DNA from: Pseudomonas sp. LS1212
GTDB taxonomy: Bacteria; Pseudomonadota; Gammaproteobacteria; Pseudomonadales; Pseudomonadaceae
Assembly: GCF_024741815.1 (NCBI RefSeq)
Contig: NZ_CP102951.1
Span: 2,681,001-2,745,000, forward strand
Direction of reading: 5' to 3'
DNA: 64,000 nucleotides
Position 1 is the first letter of the stretch. Each line of letters starts with the position of its first letter. Both the position numbers and the translations under genes were made by a program. Below are positions 25,911 through 35,555 of the stretch, in pieces. The notes beneath the pieces were generated by a model, which did not search any database, was not told the origin of the DNA, and saw only the letters and a program-made list of their open reading frames with translations.

Positions 25911-26219
25911 TTGGCCGAGGTGGCCAGCCATTTAGGCGGAATTGAGGTGGTTTGCACGCAAGCCTTTATAGATCAAACCGCTTGCGACGCGAATGTCCCA
26001 ATTTTTGCCTTATCGCGGCATAGCCCCTACAGCGCCTTGATCAGCTACTTGTTGCTGCACTTTTTCCACCGTCGCTCAGGGTTTCCCGGCTCGTTGTTCG
26101 AGCTGACGGTTCGCATTGCTCATGTCCTGCATGAACGGCCCACCGCCCAAGCGTTCAGGGATCGACGAAGGCAGGAGCGAGAAAAGCTGAAGGCTGCCTT
26201 GGGCAGCCTTCGGCTATGA
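25911..26219 (+). CDS. Unrecognised open frame, doubtful
   Basis: 102 codons that I do not recognise. Its last dozen codons coincide with the hairpin at 26185-26215 that serves as terminator of the opposite-strand gene, and no ribosome-binding site is evident. Probably chance or a remnant; reported so that the stretch is not left blank. Confidence 0.15.
   Translation: MAEVASHLGGIEVVCTQAFIDQTACDANVPIFALSRHSPYSALISYLLLHFFHRRSGFPGSLFELTVRIAHVLHERPTAQAFRDRRRQEREKLKAALGSLRL
26181..26215 (-). terminator. Intrinsic terminator of the beta-propeller/mnxG transcript
   Basis: Minus strand: AGCCGAAGGCTGCCC, two-base loop, GGCAGCCTTCAGCT, then TTTTC. It lies about 50 bases past the stop of the broken propeller gene. 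Confidence 0.75.
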
Positions 26220-26265
26220 AACATATTTACCGGACACTACTGACGCGGAGCGTGGGAACGAGTAT

Positions 26266-28226
26266 TCAGGGCTGTTGCGACGGCAAGGCACGCAGGCTGG
26301 CAAAGCTCTGCCCATTGCCGCCAAGCCCTGCCGAGCTCGACTGCACTTGCAGGTAATAAGCCCCTGCACGCTTGAGCTGCAACGGCGCTTCATAGATTCC
26401 CTCCACGACTTCCCGGGCCACGGCGGTGGCCTGCCACGAAGATGGCGCCAGGTAGTAACGGACCTGCAAGTCCTGCAGGCCCTGCCAGGGTGTTCCGGTG
26501 CTACCCTGAACAACACGAAACCGCACCATCACCGGCTCACTGCCCGCGCGTACGGTCGGCTCCTCGAAGATGAACTGCACGTTCGCGGTGGCGCGCAGCT
26601 TGACCAGCGCGGGGTTCTCCCGCACCTCGACAGTAAAACAATGGGTCATTTGCGGCTGGTTGAGCATGAAGGCCATGTCGAGTTTTCCCGCCGCCGGCAG
26701 CTTGATCCGCCCCCCGAAAACGCCCGGTTGCACCTCGCGCAAACTGCGGTCAACCACGGTGGCGGCGCGGGCGATGTGGCCACGATTCAGGTAGCCGGAC
26801 ATCGGCGCGTTCATCCCTTCCATGTAGTAATAGGCGGTGTTGTCGACCGGATTGACCACGAACACCGCCGCCTCGTCCCGCGCCGGGGTCAAACTGTCTG
26901 CCAATGGCAGGTTGCCGGCCAGCTTGGGTGCCGCCGGGCCCGCCTCGAAGGCCTGGACGATCGGCTGCTTGCCTTTGCCCAGCGAGGCCAGGTTGATCAT
27001 GCTCACCCGCGAGGAGGCCAGGCCGCGCACGTAGGCGTAGGCCCGGGTAAAGGTCAGTTGATAGGGCTCGGCGGTCACCTCCAGTTCATGTACCAGCTGA
27101 TCGCTGCCCGCATCGATGACCAGCAGCCGGTCCTGCGGTGGGCAGGGTGAGCCCAGGCGCCGTCCTGGGTGAGCACGCATCAGTTTGCGCCTGTTGACCT
27201 GGATTACCAGACGCGGGCTTTCACGGGCATCGATGACGCCGGTGGTGGTTCTGCCGTCCAGCCACGCGGGCAGCCTGTTCCAGTGCCAGATAAACTTACC
27301 AGCAGCGGCTGTAGGCCAGCAACGACGACATCGCAACGCCAGCGCAAAGTTGATGTCAGAACACGCCAGATTGCCCACTGTCACGGTTGCTGACAAAAAG
27401 GCCCATATACCGCAGTCCATCGCCGGAAAGATGCGTTCGTGAAACCTGTTTAAAACAGGTAACTGAAGACCTTTTCCAGGGTTTGCGTATCGATGACGGT
27501 CACCCCGCTGCCGCTGCCATCGGCGGCATTGTTGCCAACCCACAGGTATGTTTTCGTCGGTTTGGCATATGCCTGACTGGATTCATCCTGCATGACATAG
27601 CGAAGTACCTGGAAACTGTCCGTATCGATCACGGCAATTTCCCCGGCATCGGGCATCGAGACATACAGGCGCTTGTCCTTGCTGCTGGCCACCCAGTCCA
27701 TGGGCGTGCGCTTGAGCGGGATACGACTCAGGGTACTGGTGATACCGCCGACCGAGATCGAAGGGTCGATCACGGAAATGCTCGGGTCCTTGTTCAGCAG
27801 CAACAGGTAATAGCTGTTAAGGTCCAGCAGCGGGCGCGCACCCATCACGCCTTTGAGGTATAGACCGATGCGCGCCTTGCAACCCAACTGGCGGCCGTCA
27901 CGGCTGACGGTGGCCTGCGCCGGGTCCAGCCAAGCCCCGGGCGCCACCCCGCTGAGGGGTTGGCCGCTGGCGGCATCGCTGATGTGAAAGCGCACGTCGG
28001 CCAGGTTGCCCTCCATCAACTGGCCGTCGACACTTGCCGGCAAGGCCTCGAACTCGATGGCCACACCGTCGCGCACCACGCGCTGGCGCTCACTGGAGCC
28101 CGCCGTTTCGGCAACCGGGAGCACCGTAGCACCCTGCTGCACGCTGCGGCTGTCGAGGTACAGGCCGGCACCGATCAGCAGTGCCAGCACCGTGGTTGTC
28201 ATCGCCATACGCGTTTTCAGTTCCAC
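26266..28226 (-). pseudogene. Frameshifted beta-propeller (cytochrome D1-like/YVTN) protein gene downstream of mnxG
   Basis: The first part (28226 to about 27450) encodes an N-terminal membrane/signal segment, a beta domain and propeller blades such as MDWVASSKDKRLYVSMPDAG and GVTVIDTQTLEKVFSYL, then stops. The last part (about 27150 to 26266) continues in another frame with DRLLVIDAGSDQLVHELEVT and a C-terminal beta domain. Between them (27150-27450) propeller-like pieces appear in different frames, e.g. HERIFPAMD and LFVSNRD. One gene broken by several indels is the best reading. GTG 28226 has GGAGGG upstream, 30 bases after the mnxG stop, so it belonged to the mnxG operon. Confidence 0.65.
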
Positions 28227-28255
28227 CCTGTCGCCCTCCTTGTGAGGTAACCCCG

Positions 28256-31200
28256 TTATTGCGCGGTGGTCGGTGCAGGCTCATCGCTGACCCGCAGCAG
28301 CCCCCAGATGCCGCCCAGGTTGCCAAAGGCCGCATAGTCCCGGTACAGGTAGTCGCCAGGTACCGCGTTGGCGCCGCCGGCGCTGGGGAACATGAAGCTG
28401 AAATGCGCTGCCGGCAGCACGCTTTCCTGTGCGCCGATGTACATGGCCATGGGGTTGTAGCCAAAGCGCACCGACCCGATACCGGCGTCTTTCATTGGGT
28501 AGCCCCAGAGGTCCACCCGCTCGGCCTGGAACGGGTTGAACGCCCAGACATGGCCGTCGAGCTGGAAGGTCGCGCCACGGCTGCCGCCCGAAGGCATCAG
28601 CACATGGGTGCGGAACGGCTGCCCGGGCTTGACCCGCAGTATCGGCGTCACCGGGTCGCCACCGACCAGGGCATTGCTGTAGGCCATGTGGGCGTTGGGC
28701 ACCGCGCCCAGGCCATTGCCACCCGCCTGGCCGAATGGCGCGTTCGGCGCACGGGCGAAGCGGTACCACAGCGGCTCGCTCTTGTAGTTGATGGCCATGT
28801 CCGAGTTGTCTTTAGGGTCGTTGGGTATGCCCGGCCCTTCGGACGACATGTTCTCCACCGGCAAGCCGTTGGCCCAGCGCATGTTCAGGGACTTCTGCCA
28901 GACCATGGTGAAATCGCGATAGCGGGTGCCGTCGCGCGCCTGCACCGTGGCCGACGCTCGGGAAGCGGCATCCTCCTGCCAGGTGGCGCCCGCCGGCGCC
29001 ACCGACATGGCCGCCACCAGGCCTTTTTGCGGTTGCTTGATCGGATCGGCCGGCATCAGGTTCAGGCCACCGAACTCGATGGGGGTCGCCTCGATCACGT
29101 CGACGTTGCGCCCCAATTGTGAAGCGGTCGGCTGGCCGGCGCGCTCCAGGTGCCCGGCGTAGTACTGATAGGTCCGGCTTGGCCAGGCGCCGCTGTTGCC
29201 CTGGCGTGGCGCCACGGTCTGCACCGGGTTGATGCCGACGTTGAAGCCATCCGACTTGCTGACGTCGTAGGTCAGCAACTGGGCGTGCAGGCCCACGTGG
29301 CTGGAGGGGCGCATCAGGTTGTTGTTGAAAGTGGTCGAGCCTTGCGCACCGGAGCGGTCACGCTTGACCGTGCCTTGCATCACCGCGAAGTTCGGCAGGT
29401 CCGGCATTATCAAAGGCAGACGGTTCTCCAGGGTGAGGTTGATGCAGTCGCCGGCGGCGGCGCGCAGTACCAGCGGCTCCACCGGCACCCCGGCCTTGAG
29501 CTTGCCGCTGACCGGGTCCAGGTCGGCCTTGCGCACGTAGAGGATGGCGGTTGGGTCGTGCAGCGGACCGGACTGCCCGCCGATGGTGAAGGTCTCGCCG
29601 TCTTCAGGGTCGAAGATCGTCACCAGCGGCACCGTCACCGGCCTTGGGTTGTAGACCAGGGTGCCACCCAGTGGGTTGAGCGGGCCGCCGATATGCTGGC
29701 CGGCACCTGCCGGGTCGCCGATGGTCAGGCCCAACGGGTTGGCGAGGATATCGTTGGCCAGGGCCGCGACCACCTCATAGTTACGCTGCACCGTCGTCCG
29801 GGTGCCGATGCCATTAGGGTTGGGGCTGGTGCGCGGGCACACGCCGTTGAAGTTCACCGTGTTGCGTGCGGCCACAGGCTTCGGGTTGTTGGGCAGCGGG
29901 AACAGGTCGCTGCGACTCTGCGAATAGTTGCGCATGATGCCCCACAGGCCACTCCAGTAGCCCTCCAGGGAAGCATCCATGGAATACAGGTAATCGCCCG
30001 TCTCGCTGGCCGCACTGGACATCATCGCCACCGGCGCCATGAAGCCCAGTTGCTCGGAAATCGCCACCATTTGCGATGCCTTCCAGCCGGTGTTGGAGCT
30101 ATTGCCGAAGCCGCTGCCCGAATGCAGCCACTTCACTCCGTGCAGCGTCACGTTGTGTTCCTCTTCGTGGCCCCCGGCATTCACCCGCAGGCGCACGTTG
30201 TCGCCGGTATAGGTTCGCAACGTCGGCGTGAACGGATCGCCCGGCAAGTCCCCCCGGTTGATATGTTTAGGCAATAGCGTGACCCCGCCGGTGGGGCCGG
30301 TCGCAGCGCTGATGGCGCTGGGGGCCAGGTTGAGCGCAGGGATCGCCCGGTCGGTGCGGCTTTGCAGGGCATAGGCCAGGTCACCGGCCAAACCGTCGGC
30401 CTGCATGCCAGGCTTGCCGTCCGGCGCCACCTTGTTCGGGTCGTAGATGCGCAGGCCCAGGGGCTCATGACGGTAGTTGACGACGAAGATGCCAGGGTCC
30501 GAAGCCGAGATCGCTTGCGGGCACGGCCGCGACGGGCAGGTCAGCAGCTGGCCACCTGCGACTTCCAGGACAGACTCCAGCAGGTTGGCGGCCGTCTTGC
30601 GCGCAGGCGGGTTGATGGCATAGCGGAAGCTGTCCGCCGTAGCCGCAAAGGCGCCCGCATCGGGAATACCATCGGGGCCCGCACCGACGTAGACGCCGGC
30701 CTCATAGGCGTGCTGGAAGTCGCTGAACTCGAGGAAGAACTCGCGGAAACTGTCGTTCTTGTTGTCGCCGTCGAGATCACCGGTCGCGATCACGGCTTGC
30801 CAGGAAGTCGGGCCGCCGTCCTGGCGCCCACCACCATTGTACAAGGGCTCGCCGGTTTCGGCGTGGAACCAGCTGGAACCGGCAGGTTCGGCAAGCACGG
30901 TGGCATACAGACCAACTTGCTGGTGGGTCGAAGGGCCAAGGTGGTCATGGGTAAAGATATTGCCCAGGCCGCGATCGATATTGTGCACGTTCAGCACAGG
31001 GTCGGCGAACCAGCGTTGCAGCGTGGTGCGCGCACCAAGCCAGTCGGCGCGGTTGAACTGCCCGAAGTACGGGTGTTGTCTGGCCACGGGGCAATCCCCG
31101 GTGCCTTCGCGTGGGTCGCCGTCCTGACAATCGTTGAACCGGCGAATGGCGTGGATGCGCTCCACCACGGTGGACGGCGAGAGCACGCCATCCTCGTAGT

Positions 31201-34084
31201 TCCAGCCATTGGCCGAGCCGTCGGCGGCGGTCAGGTCCCACTTGGGCAAGTGAATGTGCTGGCCGATGACGTCGGTGGGCGTACGCACCTGGAAATCGTC
31301 CAGTTCGTAGACCGATGGCACCAGATTAGTGTGCTGGTACATGGTGCAGTCGAAGGTGTTCATGCGCATCACCAACGGTTCAGGTGGGCGCTGCTTGTTG
31401 ATCACCGGCCACGCATCCTCCCACAGGGTAAGGATGCGGGTTTGCGGGAAGTGATAGCCGACCTTGTTGAACACGGCGTCGAACTGGATATTGGCGCCTT
31501 TATAGACGCGCGGGTGATCGGCACTGAACAGCGAGGCGCCGCTGAACGTCTGCGCGTCGAGACGCTCGCCACTGTTGTAGTAGCCGGCTCCGGCGCTGCG
31601 GGTCAGGCGTTTTTGCCGGTCGTCCATGCACGGCTCGAAAAAGGGCGCACCCGCCACCGGCGGCGCCCCGTTGGTCAGGAAGCTGCGCGGCTGCAGTTGG
31701 CCACTGGGCAGCACGGCAAAGCTGGCATGCGCGGGCTTGGCGTGGAAGGCCATGGCCGACTGTTCGACCTCGGTGCCCTCCTCCGGGAAGTACACAGGTT
31801 TGGCCCGTTCCAGGGTCTTGCTCATGTCCAAGGCACTGGTGGCTACCTGCGCCTCGCCGCCAGCTGCCCAGCCATCCAGGCTGTGGCGTGGCAAGCCGCC
31901 GTCAAAGCCACCGGCCTGGGCTGGATCCAGCGCCGCCCACAATGCCTTGCCGCTGTCGCGCAAGGCCGTGGCCGTTTGCGCATCGAGCATGTCCAGAGGT
32001 GGCGTCGGCGGCCGTTGACCGACGGTGCTTTCCACGCCGCCGATCCAGAATGGATAGCCCGGGTTTTTCAGACTGCCATCGGCGTTACGGTTGGCTTCGC
32101 TGCGGTCGACCAGGGCCAGGGAGCCGACGACCCGCTGCCCAGCCGGCGTTTCGCTATCGTCGCCCGGCTCTTCGTCAGCGGCCAGCGCTTCGCCACTCAG
32201 TTTCGGGACCACCACCACTTTGCCCGGCATCGGCGGCAGGGCCTTGCCCGGCAAGGGCACGATCGCCGGGATCGGCGTGCCAGCGACGATCTCGCCATCG
32301 GGCAAGGCACGGGCGCCCTGGGCTGGCAGACCGCTGCGCAAGGCGAACGGCTCGGCATGGAAACCGTTGCTGCCCTCTTGGGTCACCGCCAGGCGCGTGC
32401 CCTCCTCGAACACGTCATGGATGCGCCACATGGCCCACATGCCCTGGGCGAAATGCGGGTAGAAATGGCAGTGATAGATCGCATCGCCGACCACCCGATT
32501 GCGGTTGCCCGACCCACCGTTGGCGATCTCGTAGGTGTAACCCGATCCCGGGCCGACGCCTTGGGCGTCCATGTAGTCGGAGTTGTCGTCATTGGGGTTG
32601 AACAACCACTGGTGACCGTGCAGATGGAAGACATGCTGTTCGTAACCGACGCTGATATTGCGGAACTTCACCGCATCACCCAGGTAGCTGTGAGCGACGT
32701 TGGAAGGCTCGGCCGGATACAGCGCCATGTTGGCCTTGATACCGACGCTCTCTTCGGGCGGCACCTGGCCGGGCGCGAGCTGCTCCAGGCCGGTGTTGGC
32801 CGGCACGTCCACCTGCATCGCGATATCGCCGGTGGTGTGTGCGCTGAGGAAGAATTCTTCATAGGCGCAGGACAGGCAATCATGCATGGGGCCGACACCC
32901 ACGCGGTTGGCGATGACCTCGGCGCCCATGCCACCGGAACCGTAGTTGACCATGAAGGCATCGCGAGTCGGATCGAGCATCTGGCCGAACACCGGGTCGC
33001 CCCAGAACCCTGGAAACGCCTGGATGACAGCGGACTGGTCGTGGAACACCGCAGCGAAATCGCGGAACGGCTCCAACCGATTGGGGAGGGTCGGGTTACG
33101 CTTGCCCTGGCTCTCCAGTGGATAGGTTGCCGGTGGGAAACTGCCATCGGCATTGGGCCCCATGACCAGGGCGTCCGCATTGCTGGCAATGATCTCGCTG
33201 CCATCGACCATGCTGAGGATCGGTTTGCCTGCCTTGCCTTCCGCGGTCCAGGGTTCACGCACCGGGTAGCGTGCCTCGTAGTCGATGATCGGCTGGCCGG
33301 CCGGTGTCCGCCCGCGCGTGGCCAGGCGCATGTCCTCTTCGGTCACCGTGTTGTGATAGGCCCGCCCACCTTTGGGCAGTACCACGACCTGGGCGAACAG
33401 GCCGTTGCCGACGTTGCCGGACGAGCCCTCGCTGCCGAAGGTGGCACCGTAGCTAGTGGCCACGAAAGTGCCTTCGCGCTCGGCGTAGAGGGTGTAGGTA
33501 CGGCTTTGTCCGGGCGCCAGCAAGGAATTGTCGTTGCGCCCGCTGTTGGCGGCGATGTCGTTGATCGAGCCAAACGCCTGCAAGCCGTTGACCTGGAAAC
33601 CCACATGCCGGTCGGCGACCTGGGCGTCGACGTGCAACTCGCCATTGGCGGCGTTCTCGTGGTCGTTGCCCTGGCCATTGGGGTTGGCCTGGAACGCCAG
33701 CAGGTTCTGCAGGTTGACCGTCAGGCAATCCCCGGCAGCGACCCGCAGCACCAATGGGCGCGGCCGCTTGTCCGGGCGCAAAGTGACCTGCCCGGGTGTG
33801 GCGCTACCGCCTTGGGTGATCAACACCCCATTGGTATCGACCACATCGCCGCGCAGGGCGAACATCATGCCGTTGGGGTTGTGCGCGCCGAGCCGGTTGA
33901 ACATCAGCGGCTGGTCCATGGCTACGACATTGGCCACCAGGGTGCGCTGGCACTGCACCGCCGCCTCGGCCACCTCGCCACCGGCGAGCCACACGCCTGC
34001 GAGCAAGGCCAACCTGGCCGGCCTCCTCAACCAGCGACGAATGCCATTGAGGTCGAGTCGAGAGTGCAGCTGCGCGCTGATCAT
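28256..34084 (-). CDS. mnxG: Giant MnxG-like multicopper oxidase (putative Mn(II) oxidase)
   Basis: 1942 residues, about the length of P. putida MnxG. It has a signal peptide (LALLAGVWLAGGEVAEA) and then repeated cupredoxin domains. Copper-site motifs are visible: FHLHGHQW and YHCHFYPHFAQGMW in the first third, GQHIHLPKWDL and FTHDHLGPSTHQQVGLY in the middle, and degenerate repeats LHGVKWLHSG and DGHVWAFNPF later. MnxG is a known Mn(II) oxidase of P. putida, acting at or beyond the outer membrane; here function is inferred from family. AGAGGCC precedes ATG 34084. Its downstream partner gene is frameshifted, and a long antisense open frame (30362-34249) is only a shadow. Confidence 0.82.
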   Translation of the reverse strand: MISAQLHSRLDLNGIRRWLRRPARLALLAGVWLAGGEVAEAAVQCQRTLVANVVAMDQPLMFNRLGAHNPNGMMFALRGDVVDTNGVLITQGGSATPGQVTLRPDKRPRPLVLRVAAGDCLTVNLQNLLAFQANPNGQGNDHENAANGELHVDAQVADRHVGFQVNGLQAFGSINDIAANSGRNDNSLLAPGQSRTYTLYAEREGTFVATSYGATFGSEGSSGNVGNGLFAQVVVLPKGGRAYHNTVTEEDMRLATRGRTPAGQPIIDYEARYPVREPWTAEGKAGKPILSMVDGSEIIASNADALVMGPNADGSFPPATYPLESQGKRNPTLPNRLEPFRDFAAVFHDQSAVIQAFPGFWGDPVFGQMLDPTRDAFMVNYGSGGMGAEVIANRVGVGPMHDCLSCAYEEFFLSAHTTGDIAMQVDVPANTGLEQLAPGQVPPEESVGIKANMALYPAEPSNVAHSYLGDAVKFRNISVGYEQHVFHLHGHQWLFNPNDDNSDYMDAQGVGPGSGYTYEIANGGSGNRNRVVGDAIYHCHFYPHFAQGMWAMWRIHDVFEEGTRLAVTQEGSNGFHAEPFALRSGLPAQGARALPDGEIVAGTPIPAIVPLPGKALPPMPGKVVVVPKLSGEALAADEEPGDDSETPAGQRVVGSLALVDRSEANRNADGSLKNPGYPFWIGGVESTVGQRPPTPPLDMLDAQTATALRDSGKALWAALDPAQAGGFDGGLPRHSLDGWAAGGEAQVATSALDMSKTLERAKPVYFPEEGTEVEQSAMAFHAKPAHASFAVLPSGQLQPRSFLTNGAPPVAGAPFFEPCMDDRQKRLTRSAGAGYYNSGERLDAQTFSGASLFSADHPRVYKGANIQFDAVFNKVGYHFPQTRILTLWEDAWPVINKQRPPEPLVMRMNTFDCTMYQHTNLVPSVYELDDFQVRTPTDVIGQHIHLPKWDLTAADGSANGWNYEDGVLSPSTVVERIHAIRRFNDCQDGDPREGTGDCPVARQHPYFGQFNRADWLGARTTLQRWFADPVLNVHNIDRGLGNIFTHDHLGPSTHQQVGLYATVLAEPAGSSWFHAETGEPLYNGGGRQDGGPTSWQAVIATGDLDGDNKNDSFREFFLEFSDFQHAYEAGVYVGAGPDGIPDAGAFAATADSFRYAINPPARKTAANLLESVLEVAGGQLLTCPSRPCPQAISASDPGIFVVNYRHEPLGLRIYDPNKVAPDGKPGMQADGLAGDLAYALQSRTDRAIPALNLAPSAISAATGPTGGVTLLPKHINRGDLPGDPFTPTLRTYTGDNVRLRVNAGGHEEEHNVTLHGVKWLHSGSGFGNSSNTGWKASQMVAISEQLGFMAPVAMMSSAASETGDYLYSMDASLEGYWSGLWGIMRNYSQSRSDLFPLPNNPKPVAARNTVNFNGVCPRTSPNPNGIGTRTTVQRNYEVVAALANDILANPLGLTIGDPAGAGQHIGGPLNPLGGTLVYNPRPVTVPLVTIFDPEDGETFTIGGQSGPLHDPTAILYVRKADLDPVSGKLKAGVPVEPLVLRAAAGDCINLTLENRLPLIMPDLPNFAVMQGTVKRDRSGAQGSTTFNNNLMRPSSHVGLHAQLLTYDVSKSDGFNVGINPVQTVAPRQGNSGAWPSRTYQYYAGHLERAGQPTASQLGRNVDVIEATPIEFGGLNLMPADPIKQPQKGLVAAMSVAPAGATWQEDAASRASATVQARDGTRYRDFTMVWQKSLNMRWANGLPVENMSSEGPGIPNDPKDNSDMAINYKSEPLWYRFARAPNAPFGQAGGNGLGAVPNAHMAYSNALVGGDPVTPILRVKPGQPFRTHVLMPSGGSRGATFQLDGHVWAFNPFQAERVDLWGYPMKDAGIGSVRFGYNPMAMYIGAQESVLPAAHFSFMFPSAGGANAVPGDYLYRDYAAFGNLGGIWGLLRVSDEPAPTTAQ

Positions 34085-34242
34085 TTTGGGGCCTCTAGGT
34101 CAGCAGAACCGTGGTTGACCTGGAGATCAGCAATCACCGTGCCACAAAAAATTTATCTTGGATCCAATCGTCTAGGACTCGCCCTCATTCGCCCCTGGGC
34201 AAATTCCCCACCCGATTCCCCACTTCCAGGGGTTCGTTGCAA
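34085..34242. other. Short spacer upstream of mnxG
   Basis: Holds the mnxG ribosome-binding site and presumably its promoter. I see no confident -35/-10 pair and no gene. Confidence 0.3.
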
Positions 34243-34320
34243 TCAGTGACTCATATGCCGCGTGCACTCGAAACGGTTGAGCAGCCCATGCACCAGGAAC
34301 ACCGTGAACAAGGTCAGCAA
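34243..34320 (-). pseudogene. 3' end of a lost DUF2955 paralogue
   Basis: About 78 bases match the last codons of the DUF2955 gene at 9522-10571 with roughly seven mismatches, in reverse orientation, including the stop codon and the C-terminal residues FECTRHMSH. Homology stops exactly at the left inverted repeat of the mobile element at 34321, so the rest of this gene was removed by insertion and deletion there. Confidence 0.8.
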
Positions 34321-34593
34321 GGGGAGCCCGCAGAATTCGGAAAAAATCGTACGTTAGGGAATCTCTTATATGGACGCCTCCCGAAGCTCAATAGGTAGGC
34401 ATGCTGGCGCATAGGTAGGAGCAGTCTTATATCCGGCCTGTTGTGCAGGCCGAAAAACCTGCTGTAACCCGAATCAGGGTGCTGAGACGCTCATGTCTCG
34501 GTTGGGCTGCGCCAGGTGCAGATCCACCTGGCAGGCCTATGACAGTTCGGAAAACCTTAGCGTACGATTTTTTCCGAATTCTGTAGGCTCCCC
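34321..34593. mobile_element. Tn3-family miniature inverted-repeat element (TIME-like, 273 bp)
   Basis: Terminal inverted repeats of 38 bp, 34321-34358 and 34556-34593, agree at 34 positions. They start GGGGAGCC, share the core CAGAATTCGGAAAAAATCGT and end ACG(C/T)TA(A/G)G, the form of Tn3-family ends. The 235-bp interior has no transposase; it contains small palindromes and may hold a remnant resolution site. Flanking 5-mers AGCAA and TACAG do not match, so there is no target duplication. Mobilisation would need a transposase in trans. The element type is known from Pseudomonas; assignment here is by its ends. Confidence 0.85.
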
Positions 34594-35292
34594 TACAGGC
34601 AGTATTGACTGGTGGGCAGGACGTCGATCTTGTCGAAATCGATAAAGCGATTACAGCTGTCCATCATCGCTGCCAGGTTACGCTGGAATTTCGCTTCGTC
34701 TCCAACCGCATCGAAAAAGGCCTGGGGATCGGTCATGGCGGCTGGCGGGAAACATTCTTCGACTATGGCGTCGATTCGCGGTGCGCCGTGAGTCAAGGCC
34801 AGTACCACCAGATTCTGCACGTATTGGAAGTTGTCTTGGGTGTCGATGGCCACCGGGGTGTGGTGGTTGCGCCAGATGTCCAGCCAGGCTTCCGGGGTCA
34901 GACGGGGAGGGCGCGTCAGCAGGGCCAATTGGCTGAAGCCGTGGGTGCGCTCGCCGGGCGTTGCGGGGAAGCGGGTATTGCGGATCGCGACTGACTCGCA
35001 GACCAGATAGGCGGCCATGCGTGCCGTCGCCGCAACGATCAGATTGTCAAAAGGGCGGCGAGTAGGTGCGTTGGCGCTGTCCAGCCACATCGACAGGCTG
35101 CCATCGGGCAATGGCCGGTTATTCTCCTGTCGAGCCGGCTGCAGGTTCGACATCGGCGTCGGCCAGGTTCAATTGCAGACCCTGGGCACCCAACGCCTGC
35201 AGTTGTCCGGCGACCTCGGTGCGCAGGCGTTGGGCGAAGGTTTCGCGACTGGTCTGTGTATCACGCCAGAGCAGGTAGATGACTTTTTCCAT
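34593..35292 (-). pseudogene. EthD-domain protein gene split by a frameshift
   Basis: The first frame starts at ATG 35292 (MEKVIYLLWRDTQTSRETFA) and stops after SADV-like residues EPAAGSTGE at about 35122. The continuation (RQENNRPLPDGSLSMWLDSA to FIDFDKIDVLPTSQYCL) is in another frame from about 35140 on. Together they make a normal two-domain EthD-type protein of about 230 residues, so a single indel near 35125-35140 breaks it. The TAG stop at 34593-34595 is partly formed by the outermost base of the mobile element. If re-initiated, the 186-residue ORF could still be made. Confidence 0.65.
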
Positions 35293-35555
35293 AGCGATCA
35301 AGATCCTCGTTTAAGTTGATGGCTGGATCAGCCGCATCGCGGCATAACCCACCCCGGGTGCCCGGGCCTGCGTCGACTTCCGGGCGAGGCCTTGAAACCA
35401 TGGTCGGTTAAGGCAAAGACCGCGTAATCCCTCAAACAGACTACTTGGCTGTTGCCTTGGACTAGTGTAACGGGCCCACACATAGGCGTATCCCTTGCAG
35501 CGGAGTAAACTGCGCAGCAGCTTGTCGGAGCAATTTGTTTAAATCAGGAGTCTTC

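Noticed and set aside
30362..34249. Plus-strand open frame of 1295 codons
   Set aside because: It is the antisense shadow of the GC-rich mnxG gene; no ribosome-binding site, no recognisable domain, low-complexity composition.
34111..34398. Plus-strand frame of 95 codons across the mobile element end
   Set aside because: It crosses the DUF2955 remnant and the inverted repeat; no start signal and no family.
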